Shown one piece after another: positions 23,777-32,593 of a stretch of DNA of 35,472 bases. Origin of the DNA: JBBFMJ01 sp037441225 (lineage in GTDB: Bacteria > Acidobacteriota > Thermoanaerobaculia > UBA2201); assembly GCA_037441225.1 (NCBI GenBank), contig JBBISU010000027.1, positions 1-35,472 of the forward strand, read 5' to 3'. The notes below the pieces were generated by a model. That model was not told the origin of the DNA, ran no database searches, and worked only from the letters and a program-made list of their open reading frames with translations. Every line of letters starts with the position of its first letter. The first letter of the stretch is position 1. The position numbers and the translations under genes were made by a program.

Positions 23777-24947
23777 CTTCTTAATTTTCCCTTTAAATTT
23801 AATTTCTGAAAAAAAGGAATACTATTTTTATAAGGACGATTCAATATTTTTAAGCCCAGTTGAAAGTAAAGACAAAAATTTATTAAAAATATTAAATCTT
23901 ATTTCTTCAGGAAAATATAAAAGAGCAAAATCAAAATTATACAGTTTAAAACTGGAAGTAAAAGATAAACAAAATTGTATTTTTTTAGAAAAATTTATCA
24001 CTTTTTTAGAGGAACCAGAAAATAAAGGAAGCGATTTAATTCCTTTCTTAAAAGAAGATATAACAACTCATCAGCAAATAAAAGGTGAAATTTTCTGGAT
24101 TTCAGGAAAAAAAATTGAATCTTTCAATATTTACAATCTCTTACCAGAAGAAATCTTGAATAAAAAGGAAATTAAAAAACATCTTGAAAAAAGAATAATT
24201 GATTTTTGTAATGAATTAAAATTTGAAATTGATGGAACTCTTGAGGAAGGAAATTTTGATAAATTATGTAATAAAATAGAAGTTATTCCAGAGAGATTTT
24301 TTGAAAGAAATGAGTACTATAAAGGAAAGACAATATGTGCTATTTTAAAAAGAGATTTAGAAAATATAAATAAATATTATGAAAAATTAAATGAGGAAGA
24401 TAAAGAAGAACTCAAATTTTTTAAAGACCTTTTTAATTTGGATTTAGCAGAACAATTAAAAGAATTAAAAAATAATCATTTTGAAAAAAAGTTTCAAAAG
24501 GTTGCAAAATATCTTTACAATAAAATAGAAGATAAGTGGCTTCTTGATAATATGCCAAATTGCTATAAAAGAGCATATGATTCAAAAAATATTACTTTAA
24601 AAGAATTGGCTCTTCTCTTTTGCCTTTATTTTCCCCAAATAAAAGGTGAGATTAAAGAAGAAATAAAAGAAAATAATGAAAACCTGGACACCTTTGAAAT
24701 GGAATGCTTTTACCCTTTATTTTTAGCTAAAATTCTTGAAGAAGATTCTTTGAATGAAAAATTAGAAGGAGACAATTTTACCCACTATTTAAAAAAGTTT
24801 GTCATTTTTTTAAATTTGTTAGTTCCCTGCAATGATGGTTGGGATTCCTTTATAAAATGTGGATTGATACCTGTTGAAAAAGAAAAGGATGAAATAGAAG
24901 GGGAATTTGCTGCTTCCGTGATAAGAAAAATGAAAGGAGAAATGTGA
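23751..24947 (+). CDS. Secreted or periplasmic protein of unknown function
   Basis: 398 residues starting with TTG inside the hfq 3' end (26-nt overlap, GGAG about 9 nt upstream). The N-terminus KKAILLISFLIFPLNLIS is a good signal peptide, which supports this start. The remainder is highly charged (Glu/Lys/Asn-rich) and mostly helical, with TPR-like stretches such as KILNLISSGKYKRAKSKLYSL, but no motif I can name. A few Cys are scattered. It is coupled to hfq upstream and to a Crp/Fnr regulator downstream (4-nt overlap). Function not inferred. Confidence 0.72.
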   Translation: MKKAILLISFLIFPLNLISEKKEYYFYKDDSIFLSPVESKDKNLLKILNLISSGKYKRAKSKLYSLKLEVKDKQNCIFLEKFITFLEEPENKGSDLIPFLKEDITTHQQIKGEIFWISGKKIESFNIYNLLPEEILNKKEIKKHLEKRIIDFCNELKFEIDGTLEEGNFDKLCNKIEVIPERFFERNEYYKGKTICAILKRDLENINKYYEKLNEEDKEELKFFKDLFNLDLAEQLKELKNNHFEKKFQKVAKYLYNKIEDKWLLDNMPNCYKRAYDSKNITLKELALLFCLYFPQIKGEIKEEIKENNENLDTFEMECFYPLFLAKILEEDSLNEKLEGDNFTHYLKKFVIFLNLLVPCNDGWDSFIKCGLIPVEKEKDEIEGEFAASVIRKMKGEM

Positions 24948-25606
24948 ATTTAAAGGATTTATTAAAAGAAGTTAAAATTTTTGAAAATTTAAGCGATAAT
25001 GAGCTGGAAGAAATTTCAAGGGTAGTCATAAAAAAAAGCTACAAAAAGGACAAAATAATTTTGAGAGAAACAGAGTTTGGAAATGCCCTTTATTTAATTG
25101 GAAAAGGACAAGTTAAGGTTTCAATTTATTCTGAAGAAGGGGATGAAACAATCCTTTCTTTCTTATCAGAAGGTGATTTTTTTGGTGAAATGGCTTTGTT
25201 TTTAGATTCAACAAGGTGTGCAAATGTAGTTGCAATTAAAGACACTGAGGTTTACATATTTCAAAGAGAAGAATTTTATAAGATCTTACAAAATAATTTT
25301 AAAATAACAAGAAAAATTATTGAAATTCTTTGCAAAAGATTAAAACAAGCAAACTTTTTTATAGATTCTTTAGCCCATCTGGATGTCTCTGGGAGATTAA
25401 TTAAATTTTTTAAGGAAACGGCAAAGGAATATGGGAAAGAGGAAGGGGAATATATGGCAATACCAAGGTTTAATCAGCAAGACCTCGCAAATAAAGTTGC
25501 CTCAACAAGGGAAACTATTTCTCGCCTTTTAGCAAATTTAAAGGAAAGTGATCTCTTAAAAATTGATAAAAACAAAATGCTGATAAGCAAAAAAATTATT
25601 AAATGA
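24944..25606 (+). CDS. Crp/Fnr-family transcriptional regulator
   Basis: 220 residues, standard Crp length, starting GTG in an ATGTGA overlap. A cyclic-nucleotide-binding beta-roll fills about 5-120 with EGDFFGEMALFLDSTRCANV; the Arg and adjacent residues of the phosphate-binding cassette are present. A dimerisation helix (about 110-140) precedes a winged helix-turn-helix (about 155-215) with NQQDLANKVASTRETISRLL as the recognition unit. No N-terminal Fnr-type Cys cluster is seen, so it is unlikely to be an oxygen-sensing Fe-S Fnr. Whether the ligand is cAMP or another molecule is open. Confidence 0.9.
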   Translation: MNLKDLLKEVKIFENLSDNELEEISRVVIKKSYKKDKIILRETEFGNALYLIGKGQVKVSIYSEEGDETILSFLSEGDFFGEMALFLDSTRCANVVAIKDTEVYIFQREEFYKILQNNFKITRKIIEILCKRLKQANFFIDSLAHLDVSGRLIKFFKETAKEYGKEEGEYMAIPRFNQQDLANKVASTRETISRLLANLKESDLLKIDKNKMLISKKIIK

Positions 25607-26178
25607 AAATAAAGGGACTTATAACCCAATTAAATTTACCAAATCTTTTAAGTTTTATAAGGTTATGCCTTGTTCCTTTTATAATAATGTTTTTAAGCCA
25701 GGGGAACTTTAAAATTTCTTTAATTTTATTTTTAATATGTGGGATTACTGATTATTTAGATGGCTTGATTGCAAGAAAATTTAAACTTCAAACAGCATTG
25801 GGTGCTTTTTTAGACCCTTTGGCAGATAAAATTTTAATGGCTTCCACTTTTATAACCTTAACTTTAAACCTCCCCCAACAAACTTTTTCTATTCCTGTCT
25901 TTATAACAATACTTGTAATTTCAAGGGATTTTTTAATTGTTTTTGTTGCTTTTTTGCTTTATCTAATCTTTGAAATTAATGCATTTCCACCTACAATATT
26001 TGGAAAAATAAATACAGTTATCCAAATTATTACAATTTTGTTTGTTTTGCTTTCAAATGTTTATGAAAAATTTAGTTTTTTATTAACATATTTTTACATA
26101 ATATTATTAATTTCTGCCTTTCTATCGGGCTTCAATTACCTTTTTAGAACCTTAAAATGGCTTAAAAAAAATCCTTGA
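25603..26178 (+). CDS. pgsA: CDP-alcohol phosphatidyltransferase, PgsA-like (copy 2)
   Basis: 191 residues with the complete signature D50-x2-D53-G54-x2-A57-R58-x8-G67-x3-D71-x3-D75 and about five TM helices. It resembles the copy at 4536-5105 in length and layout (NLPNLLSFIRLCLVPF versus NLPNSITIFRIFLVPF at the N-terminus), yet the two are clearly diverged. It may be phosphatidylglycerophosphate synthase or a related transferase with a different acceptor, such as inositol phosphate. It overlaps the Crp gene by 4 nt. Confidence 0.82.
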   Translation: MKIKGLITQLNLPNLLSFIRLCLVPFIIMFLSQGNFKISLILFLICGITDYLDGLIARKFKLQTALGAFLDPLADKILMASTFITLTLNLPQQTFSIPVFITILVISRDFLIVFVAFLLYLIFEINAFPPTIFGKINTVIQIITILFVLLSNVYEKFSFLLTYFYIILLISAFLSGFNYLFRTLKWLKKNP

Positions 26179-26193
26179 AAAGGAGGAAAGATA

Positions 26194-28254
26194 ATGAAGC
26201 ATTTAATTTTAATTTTTATTTTTTCAAATTTTATCTTTGCAGAAAAAAAGAATTTTGAAGTGGAAGATTATTATAAGATTAAGCCAATCTCAAATTTATC
26301 CCTCTCGCCTGATGGGAAAAATATTGCCTTTTCTGTTACAAATTATAATTTAAAGGAAGGCAAAAAAAACACATCCCTTTGGATCTCTGATTTAGAAGGG
26401 AAAAATATTTATCAATTTACTTCTGGTGAAAAAAATGATACTGAAAATGATTTTTCTCATGATTCAAAGTACCTTGCTTTTTTATCTGATAGGGATGGAA
26501 AAGATGGAATTTACATAATTCCTTTGAAAGGAGGGGAAGCAAAAAAAATTTTGGATTTTTCTTTGGGAATTTCTTCAATTAAGTGGTCAGCTGATGGAAA
26601 AGGGATTTATTTCACATCTCTTGTTTTTACTGAATGTTCTGATAAAAAATGTAATGAAGAGCTTGAAAAAGATTTCAAAGAAGGACCCTTGAGGGCACAT
26701 TTGGCTGATTCTTTGCTTTTCAGACACTGGAATTTTTGGAAAGATGGAAGGGAATTCCATATTTTAAAAACTGACTTAGAAGGAAATGTTGAAGATTTAA
26801 CACCTTTTAAGTATGAAACCCCTTTATTTTCTATATCAAGAAATGAAAATTATATCCCATCAAAAGATGGAAGATACCTCTTTTATGCTGCAAAAAGAGT
26901 TCCAAATCCAGCAGAGACAACAAATAGTGATATTTTTATTTATGATTTAGATAAGAAAAAAGAAGAAAATTTAACCTTTTTTAATAAGGGAGCTGATATA
27001 AATCCTTTAGTTTCCCCCGATGGAAAATATTTGGCTTATTTAACCCAGAGGGTTGAAGGTTATGAGGCAGACCTCTGGCGCCTTGCAATCTTAGATTTAT
27101 CAACAAAAAAAGAAAAACTTTTAACTGATAAAAAAAATTTTGATTACTGGATAAATAAAATACAATGGGGAGAAAGTGGAAGATATATTTATTTTACAGC
27201 TCAAGTTAAAGGGGAAACTCCTCTTTATAGAATAAATATAGAAAATGGCTTAATTGAAGAATTATTGGTTCATCAAACAATTGATGATTTTAAAGTTACT
27301 CCTGATGAAAATTATGTGATTTATATCCACAGAGCAATTGCAGAGCCTTGGGAAATTTACAAGTTTGATTTAAAAAATAAAAGCAAACCTATAAGATTGA
27401 CAAATTTTAATCAAAAGATAATGGAAGAAGTGGATATAAGGCCTGCTGAAAAGTTTTATATTTCAGGAGCAGAAGGAAAACCTGTTCAAGTATTTTTAAT
27501 AAAACCACACAATTTTGATGAAAAAAAGAAATATCCTGCAATATTAAATATTCATGGAGGTCCCCAATCCCAATGGCAGGATTCTTTTAGAGGGGATTGG
27601 CAGGTATACCCTGGCGCAGGTTATGTCCTTGCTTTTCCAAATCCACATGGTTCAACGGGCTTTGGACAGGAATATACAGAAGCCATTTCAGGTGATTGGG
27701 GAGGAAAGGTATTTGAAGATATAATGAAAGTTGCTGATTGGCTTGAGGGTTTATCTTTTGTGGATAAAGAAAGAATTGGTGCTATGGGCTGGTCTTATGG
27801 TGGGTATATGATAAACTGGATTTTAGGCCATACAGATAGATTTAAGTGCTTGGCTTCTATGATGGGTGTCTTTAATTTAAAATCAAAATATGGCTCAACA
27901 GAAGAACTATGGTTTCCTGAATGGGATTTAAGAGGCACTCCCTGGGAAAGCGAGGATTATATAAAATGGGATCCATCACAATTTGTAAAAAAATTTAAAA
28001 CACCAACTTTGATTATAACTGGAGAAAAGGATTTCAGGGTTTCTTATACACAAAGTTTAGAGCTCTTTACATCCCTACAAAAGATGAAAGTTCCATCTCG
28101 CTTAATTGTTTTTGAAAAGGCAGGGCACTGGCCCTCCTGGTATGAAATGGCATTTTATTACATTGCACACCTGGACTGGTTTTCAAAATATTTAGGAGGG
28201 AAACCACCTTCTATTGATTTAATGAAGTTTTATAGAAATAGAGCTTTTAAGTAA
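26194..28254 (+). CDS. Secreted S9-family prolyl oligopeptidase-type peptidase
   Basis: 686 residues with a signal peptide (MKHLILIFIFSNFIFA), an N-terminal beta-propeller (about 25-400; WD40/PD40-like repeats such as SPDGKNIAFSV and SPDGKYLAYLTQ), and a C-terminal alpha/beta-hydrolase domain. The catalytic triad is GWSYGG (Ser534), GEKDFRV (Asp613) and GHWPSW (His645). The layout suits acylaminoacyl-peptidases and dipeptidyl peptidases that trim peptides. With the trypsin-like protease it suggests an extracellular or periplasmic peptide-degrading lifestyle. AGGAGG-type RBS 9 nt before the ATG; it ends 5 bp from the convergent cNMP-domain gene. Confidence 0.93.
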   Translation: MKHLILIFIFSNFIFAEKKNFEVEDYYKIKPISNLSLSPDGKNIAFSVTNYNLKEGKKNTSLWISDLEGKNIYQFTSGEKNDTENDFSHDSKYLAFLSDRDGKDGIYIIPLKGGEAKKILDFSLGISSIKWSADGKGIYFTSLVFTECSDKKCNEELEKDFKEGPLRAHLADSLLFRHWNFWKDGREFHILKTDLEGNVEDLTPFKYETPLFSISRNENYIPSKDGRYLFYAAKRVPNPAETTNSDIFIYDLDKKKEENLTFFNKGADINPLVSPDGKYLAYLTQRVEGYEADLWRLAILDLSTKKEKLLTDKKNFDYWINKIQWGESGRYIYFTAQVKGETPLYRINIENGLIEELLVHQTIDDFKVTPDENYVIYIHRAIAEPWEIYKFDLKNKSKPIRLTNFNQKIMEEVDIRPAEKFYISGAEGKPVQVFLIKPHNFDEKKKYPAILNIHGGPQSQWQDSFRGDWQVYPGAGYVLAFPNPHGSTGFGQEYTEAISGDWGGKVFEDIMKVADWLEGLSFVDKERIGAMGWSYGGYMINWILGHTDRFKCLASMMGVFNLKSKYGSTEELWFPEWDLRGTPWESEDYIKWDPSQFVKKFKTPTLIITGEKDFRVSYTQSLELFTSLQKMKVPSRLIVFEKAGHWPSWYEMAFYYIAHLDWFSKYLGGKPPSIDLMKFYRNRAFK

Positions 28255-28259
28255 AAATA

Positions 28260-28742
28260 TTATTTAAAACAAAAACCATAAAATCTTCTAAAGCTTTCAT
28301 TTTCTGTTAAATTCTTTGTAATATTAAAGTAAGTTGCCAAAAGTTCATTTGTTTTTATAATTCTATCTTTTAACTTTAATGCAATTGCAAGCAAAATTTT
28401 TGTAGATATAAAGGGGTATTTAATTGAAAATTCATCAAAACTTTTCCTATCAATTGCATAAACCTCAGAGTTTAATACAGCAATGCAACTTGCAGAGGAC
28501 TTTCCTTCTTCCAAAAAGGTAATTTCACCTATTGTTTCTCCTTCTTTTAAATCATCTAATATCATATCTTTTCCTTCTACTTTTTTTTGAACCCTTACAA
28601 GTCCTTTTTTTATTATAAAAAGGGAATTATTTTTTGTCCCTTCTTTTATAATCACTTCATCTTCATTAAATTTTAAGGTTTCTAAGTGATTTAAAAAAAT
28701 CCCTTTTTCTTCTTCATTTAAATAATCAAGTAAATTCTTCAT
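28260..28742 (-). CDS. Cyclic-nucleotide-binding-domain protein without DNA-binding domain
   Basis: 160 residues from the ATG at 28742, 6 nt after AGGAGG; a TTG one codon upstream is disfavoured. A single cNMP-binding roll (about 10-130) contains NSLFIIKKGLVRVQ and the phosphate-binding cassette GEITFLEEGKSSASC. The Arg that holds the cyclic phosphate in Crp is replaced here by Ser, so classic cAMP binding is doubtful. No helix-turn-helix, kinase or channel domain follows. It lies downstream of the nitroreductase in a two-gene operon. A role as a stand-alone sensor is inference. Confidence 0.8.
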   Translation of the reverse strand: MKNLLDYLNEEEKGIFLNHLETLKFNEDEVIIKEGTKNNSLFIIKKGLVRVQKKVEGKDMILDDLKEGETIGEITFLEEGKSSASCIAVLNSEVYAIDRKSFDEFSIKYPFISTKILLAIALKLKDRIIKTNELLATYFNITKNLTENESFRRFYGFCFK

Positions 28743-28789
28743 CAAAAACCTCCTATTTTAATGTATCTTCAAAAGAAATTTAAAAATCA

Positions 28790-29311
28790 TTATCTTAAAA
28801 ATTTTACTACTTTTTCTAAGGGCTTTCTCTCCCTAAAATTTGGAGGGAATTCCTTTGGAAAACCAAAGGGCAAAATTGCAACTGGTTTTTCCTTTTCCTT
28901 TAAATTTAAAACTTTCTTTGCTTTTTCTTCTGAAAAAGCACCAACCCAACAACTGCCTAAACCCAAAATTGAACCCTGGAGAAGCATATTTTCAACTGCA
29001 GCAGCAGTATCCTGGATTGAATAAAGAGACCTTCCCCTATCTCCATATTTTATTGCTGATTCCTCAGGTAAAGCAATCACAACTATTACAAAATCTGCTT
29101 CTGATATAAAATCCTGACCATAAGCAACTTCCACTAATTTTTCTTTTAATTCTTTATTTTTAATGACAAAAAATTTCCAGGGCTGCAAGTTTCCAGCAGA
29201 AGGAGCCCATATCCCTGCCTTTAAAACTACTTCAATATATTCCTGAGGAACTTCTTTTTCAATAAAGCTTCTACAAGAAAATCTTTCTACAAATATTTTA
29301 TTTGGTTCCAT
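28790..29311 (-). CDS. Nitroreductase-family flavoprotein
   Basis: 173 residues, a compact nitroreductase. The N-terminal FSCRSFIEKEVP has the FMN phosphate-binding Arg-Ser pair, followed by GIWAPSAGNLQPWKFFVI (the family's APSxxNxQPW signature), and GLGSCWVGAF and PVAILPFGFPKE near the C-terminus. It is an FMN enzyme that uses NAD(P)H to reduce nitro or quinone-like compounds; the physiological substrate is unknown. The ATG has no Shine-Dalgarno and a TATAAT ends 7 nt upstream, so the message looks leaderless. Confidence 0.9.
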   Translation of the reverse strand: MEPNKIFVERFSCRSFIEKEVPQEYIEVVLKAGIWAPSAGNLQPWKFFVIKNKELKEKLVEVAYGQDFISEADFVIVVIALPEESAIKYGDRGRSLYSIQDTAAAVENMLLQGSILGLGSCWVGAFSEEKAKKVLNLKEKEKPVAILPFGFPKEFPPNFRERKPLEKVVKFLR

Positions 29312-29318
29312 AGTTTAT

Positions 29319-29324
29319 ATTATA
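29319..29324 (-). promoter_or_regulatory. -10 box of the nitroreductase/cNMP-domain operon
   Basis: Minus-strand TATAAT preceded by TGG (extended -10), with 7 nt to the ATG at 29311; no good -35. It lies in a 56-bp divergent region shared with the gene at 29368. Confidence 0.5.
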
Positions 29325-29332
29325 CCATTCTT

Positions 29333-29360
29333 TTGATTTTTAAAATTATTATGTTAAAAT
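29333..29360 (+). promoter_or_regulatory. Promoter of the 29368-33303 operon (probably leaderless)
   Basis: TTGATT (29333-29338), 16-bp spacer, TAAAAT (29355-29360) with TGT before the -10. The ATG at 29368 starts 7 nt after the -10, so translation probably begins at the mRNA 5' end. The same two hexamers with the same 16-bp spacing and TGT occur before the protease gene, apart from TTGACT versus TTGATT. Confidence 0.6.
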
Positions 29361-29367
29361 GAATTAT

Positions 29368-30618
29368 ATGCTAAAGCCAACAGATGAAAAGATCTTTGAG
29401 TTGGAGATGTGGATCAAAGGAATTTCCTCAATCTTCCAAGTAGAAAATCTTCCAATGAGCACTTATGAAAAAGAACATATCTCTCTTTATAATTTTAGAG
29501 CTTATATTCCTTGTATAAAAAGTAGTTTAAACAGAATAAATTTTTTACTCAATGAAACAATGGGAACAGATAAGTACCATTTTACCCAATTTTTGCTTTA
29601 CATACAAAAAGTAGAACCAGAAAAAACATTAACAAAAGAAAGTTTGCATGGTGAATTGCTGCTTGCAATAGAAAGGATAGAAGACCTTGAAAGGATTGCA
29701 ACAGAGATCTCCTATCTTTCTTTTATTCCTTATCAAAGCTATATTTCTTTAGGTAGAATTATTCAAGATTTTTTAAAACAATACCTTTCCTTATCAAAAA
29801 TATTTAAAGGAGAAGCAAAACCTTCCTGGGGGAATATAAACAATGATCTGATAAAAGAACATTTAAAAATAATTAAAAAAAATCCAAATTCAAAAAACAT
29901 TTTTACAATTCTCATTGCTTTTATAAAAGGTTTGAGATATTTAGAATATACACAAGAAAATCTAAAAGAGCAAAGAAATTATAGCAATGCAATTTTATTA
30001 TTTTGCCTTATCAACTCTCAACTTCAAAAAATTTCAAATTTTATAAAAAATGTCTTATTCCCCCTTTTTGAAAAAGATAAAGCCATTTTATCCTGTCTTG
30101 ATAGTATGCTTTTTTCTTCTAAGATGGAAATGAAAAAGGTTATGGAAATGGAACTTGTGGATGTTGCTGTTCTTTTAGACCCAAAAATTATAAGAGCAAA
30201 ACTTGAAGACAGCACTGGAATATTAAGGGACTTATTTCAACAAAATTTTGTTTACTTGCTTGAGACATTTTCCTTAATTGAAGTTAATGGAACAAAACTA
30301 TTCCCCTATTATCAAACAAGAAAAGAGCAATCAAAAATTCTCTTGGAGGATTTAAAAAGGTTAGAAAAAACAATTGAAAAATTTAAAGAGACAGGTTCAA
30401 GGCAGGATTTTCAAGTTTTTTTTGATGAACTTTTAAATTTTGAAAACAAATCAATGAGATATTTGATGTATAAGGATTGGGAACCAGTCCAAAAGTTTAT
30501 AATAGAATTTAAAAATGCAACAAATTTAAAGCAAAGGGAAATATTAGCCCATCAATTTGATGTTTTTTTGAAAACATTGATTCAAATGGTTTTAAAGAGG
30601 GCAGTCCTTAAAGAATGA
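29368..30618 (+). CDS. Helical cytoplasmic protein of unknown function upstream of murJ
   Basis: 416 residues from the ATG at 29368. An in-frame ATG at 29359 overlaps the -10 box and is disfavoured. There is no signal peptide or TM helix. The predicted structure is almost entirely alpha-helical with Glu/Lys/Leu-rich amphipathic stretches (for example EDLERIATEISYL and EDLKRLEKTIEKFKE near the C-terminus), suggesting coiled-coil or helical bundles. I do not recognise a family. It overlaps murJ by 4 nt, so its product is made with the lipid II flippase; a link to envelope biogenesis is only a contextual guess. Confidence 0.7.
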   Translation: MLKPTDEKIFELEMWIKGISSIFQVENLPMSTYEKEHISLYNFRAYIPCIKSSLNRINFLLNETMGTDKYHFTQFLLYIQKVEPEKTLTKESLHGELLLAIERIEDLERIATEISYLSFIPYQSYISLGRIIQDFLKQYLSLSKIFKGEAKPSWGNINNDLIKEHLKIIKKNPNSKNIFTILIAFIKGLRYLEYTQENLKEQRNYSNAILLFCLINSQLQKISNFIKNVLFPLFEKDKAILSCLDSMLFSSKMEMKKVMEMELVDVAVLLDPKIIRAKLEDSTGILRDLFQQNFVYLLETFSLIEVNGTKLFPYYQTRKEQSKILLEDLKRLEKTIEKFKETGSRQDFQVFFDELLNFENKSMRYLMYKDWEPVQKFIIEFKNATNLKQREILAHQFDVFLKTLIQMVLKRAVLKE

Positions 30619-32159
30619 GTAAAAACATCTGGAAGGTTGCAGGGGGGGTTACCTTTATAACATTCCTTTCAAGGTTATCTGGCTATATAAGGGATAAAGT
30701 TATGGCTTATATTCTTGGCGCTTCTTTTTTATCTGATTCTTTTTTTGTTGCTTTTAGAATTCCAAATATGTTTAGGGGGCTTCTGGCAGAAGGAGCTCTC
30801 CATGCTGCCTTTATCCCAATATTTTCTGAAGTAAAAAGAGAAAAAAATCAAGAGATTATAAAATTTGCAAGTCAAGTATTTTATCTTTTAACTTTCATTT
30901 CAACTGGAATTGTAATATTAGGAATTATATTTTCACCTTTTATTATAAATTTAATGGCAAAGGAGTTTAATTTAATTGAAGGAAAGTTTGCTTTAACTGT
31001 TTTTTTAAACAGAATAATGTTTCCTTATCTTTTATTTATAAGTTTAGCAGGACTTATGCAAGCAATTTTAAATGTCTTCTCAAAATTCTATCTACCTGCT
31101 TCAACTCCAATTTTTTTAAACCTTTCTATAATAATTTTTGGAATTTCCCTTTCAAAATTTGGCTTAAATCCTGTTTACTCTTTTTCTTTTGGTGTTTTAT
31201 TTGGTGGCTTTTTGCAATTTTATTTGCAATACAAGGAAGTAAAGAAAATTGGAATAAAATTTCATTTTCCTAAAAATTTGATTTCACCAGAAGTGAAGGA
31301 ATTATTTTATAAAATTCTGCCTGGTATATTTGCCCTTGGAATAAATGAAATAAATCAAATAATTGGTACAAGATTTGCTGCTTATTCAGGAGACAAATCA
31401 GTTAGTTATTTATATTATTCTTTTAGATTAATCCATTTAATCTATGGTGGTGTTATTGTTTCTCTTTTTACTTTGCTTTTGCCTTCTTTATCAAAAGATG
31501 TAAATGAAAAAGAAAAGTTTTCATCAAAATTAAAAGAAGGAATGCACATAACTTCTTTTATAACAATTCCATCAATTTTAGGACTTTTTTTCTTATCAAA
31601 ACCAATAATTAAAGTGCTCTTTCAAGGTGGAAGATTTAAGCCAGAAGATACTTTGGAAGTGGCTTTTTGCCTTATGGCTTATTCTTTTTCCCTCCTTCCT
31701 TATGGTTATTCAAAAATTTTAACATCTGCTTATTTTGCAAAGAAAAATACAAAAATTCCTGCAATTTCATCCCTTGTTGCTTTAATAACTTTTGTTATTT
31801 TTTGTTTCCTTTTAACAAGCCAGTATAAACATATTGGAATAGCTTTATCAAATTCCATAAGTGCTCTTTTTCAATTTTTTTATCTTTTAATACTTTCAAA
31901 AAAATATATACCAGAACATAACTTAATGGATTTCTTATTTGATTTTTTTAAAATGTTTATCTTTAATTTACCTTTTTTCATTATTTTGTTTTATTTATCA
32001 AAAATCCTTTTTGCAAACTTAAACCAAAGTTTTTATATAATAGGAATAAAATTAGTTTTTTCAATAATTTTTATAATATTTTCATACTTTTGCCTTGGAA
32101 TTTTATTTAAAATTAAAGGTAGTTTCTTAATTGCAAGCATTTTAAAGGGGGATAAATGA
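30615..32159 (+). CDS. murJ: Probable lipid II flippase MurJ (MviN)
   Basis: 514 residues with about 14 TM helices. The N-terminus has FLSRLSGYIRDKVMAYILGAS and FRIPNMFRGLLAEGALHAAFIPIF, which are signatures of the MviN/MurJ family including the essential Arg-rich RD and RGLLAEGA segments. It flips lipid II across the inner membrane for peptidoglycan synthesis. The ATG overlaps the previous stop (ATGA), and its own stop overlaps the dtd ATG. Its presence supports a walled organism. Confidence 0.95.
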   Translation: MSKNIWKVAGGVTFITFLSRLSGYIRDKVMAYILGASFLSDSFFVAFRIPNMFRGLLAEGALHAAFIPIFSEVKREKNQEIIKFASQVFYLLTFISTGIVILGIIFSPFIINLMAKEFNLIEGKFALTVFLNRIMFPYLLFISLAGLMQAILNVFSKFYLPASTPIFLNLSIIIFGISLSKFGLNPVYSFSFGVLFGGFLQFYLQYKEVKKIGIKFHFPKNLISPEVKELFYKILPGIFALGINEINQIIGTRFAAYSGDKSVSYLYYSFRLIHLIYGGVIVSLFTLLLPSLSKDVNEKEKFSSKLKEGMHITSFITIPSILGLFFLSKPIIKVLFQGGRFKPEDTLEVAFCLMAYSFSLLPYGYSKILTSAYFAKKNTKIPAISSLVALITFVIFCFLLTSQYKHIGIALSNSISALFQFFYLLILSKKYIPEHNLMDFLFDFFKMFIFNLPFFIILFYLSKILFANLNQSFYIIGIKLVFSIIFIIFSYFCLGILFKIKGSFLIASILKGDK

Positions 32160-32593
32160 TTTGCTTAATTCAAAGAGTTAAAAGTGCTTCAGTTAAAGTT
32201 GAAGAAAAATTTATCTCTTCAATAAATTATGGGATGCTTATTTTTATTGGTTTTGAAAAGGGTGATAGTGAAGAAGTTTTTGATAAGGCAATTGATAAAA
32301 TTCTAAATTTGAGAATTTTTGATGATGAGGAAGGGAAATTAAACAAATCAATCTTAGAAATTTCAGGGGAAATTCTCCTTGTATCCCAGTTTACTCTTGC
32401 AGGTGATATTAAGAGAGGAAGAAGACCTTCCTTTGATAATGCCTTAGAGCCAGAAAAATCCTCCATTTATTTTGAAAATTTTTATAATAAATTAAAAAGT
32501 TTTAGCATAAAAGTTGAAAAAGGTATCTTTGGAGCAAAAATGGAAATTCAACTTATAAACGATGGACCTGTAACAATTATAGGTAAATGGTAG
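32156..32593 (+). CDS. dtd: D-aminoacyl-tRNA deacylase
   Basis: 145 residues, the usual length. Motifs are MICLIQRVKSASVKVE at the N-terminus, SQFTLAGDIKRGRRPSFDNA with the catalytic-site SQ and RRPSF, and NDGPVTI, which supplies the Gly-cisPro active-site motif. It hydrolyses D-amino acids mischarged on tRNA. The stop is TAG at 32591-32593, showing that TAG terminates translation here. It overlaps murJ by 4 nt and the next gene by 7 nt. Confidence 0.96.
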   Translation: MICLIQRVKSASVKVEEKFISSINYGMLIFIGFEKGDSEEVFDKAIDKILNLRIFDDEEGKLNKSILEISGEILLVSQFTLAGDIKRGRRPSFDNALEPEKSSIYFENFYNKLKSFSIKVEKGIFGAKMEIQLINDGPVTIIGKW

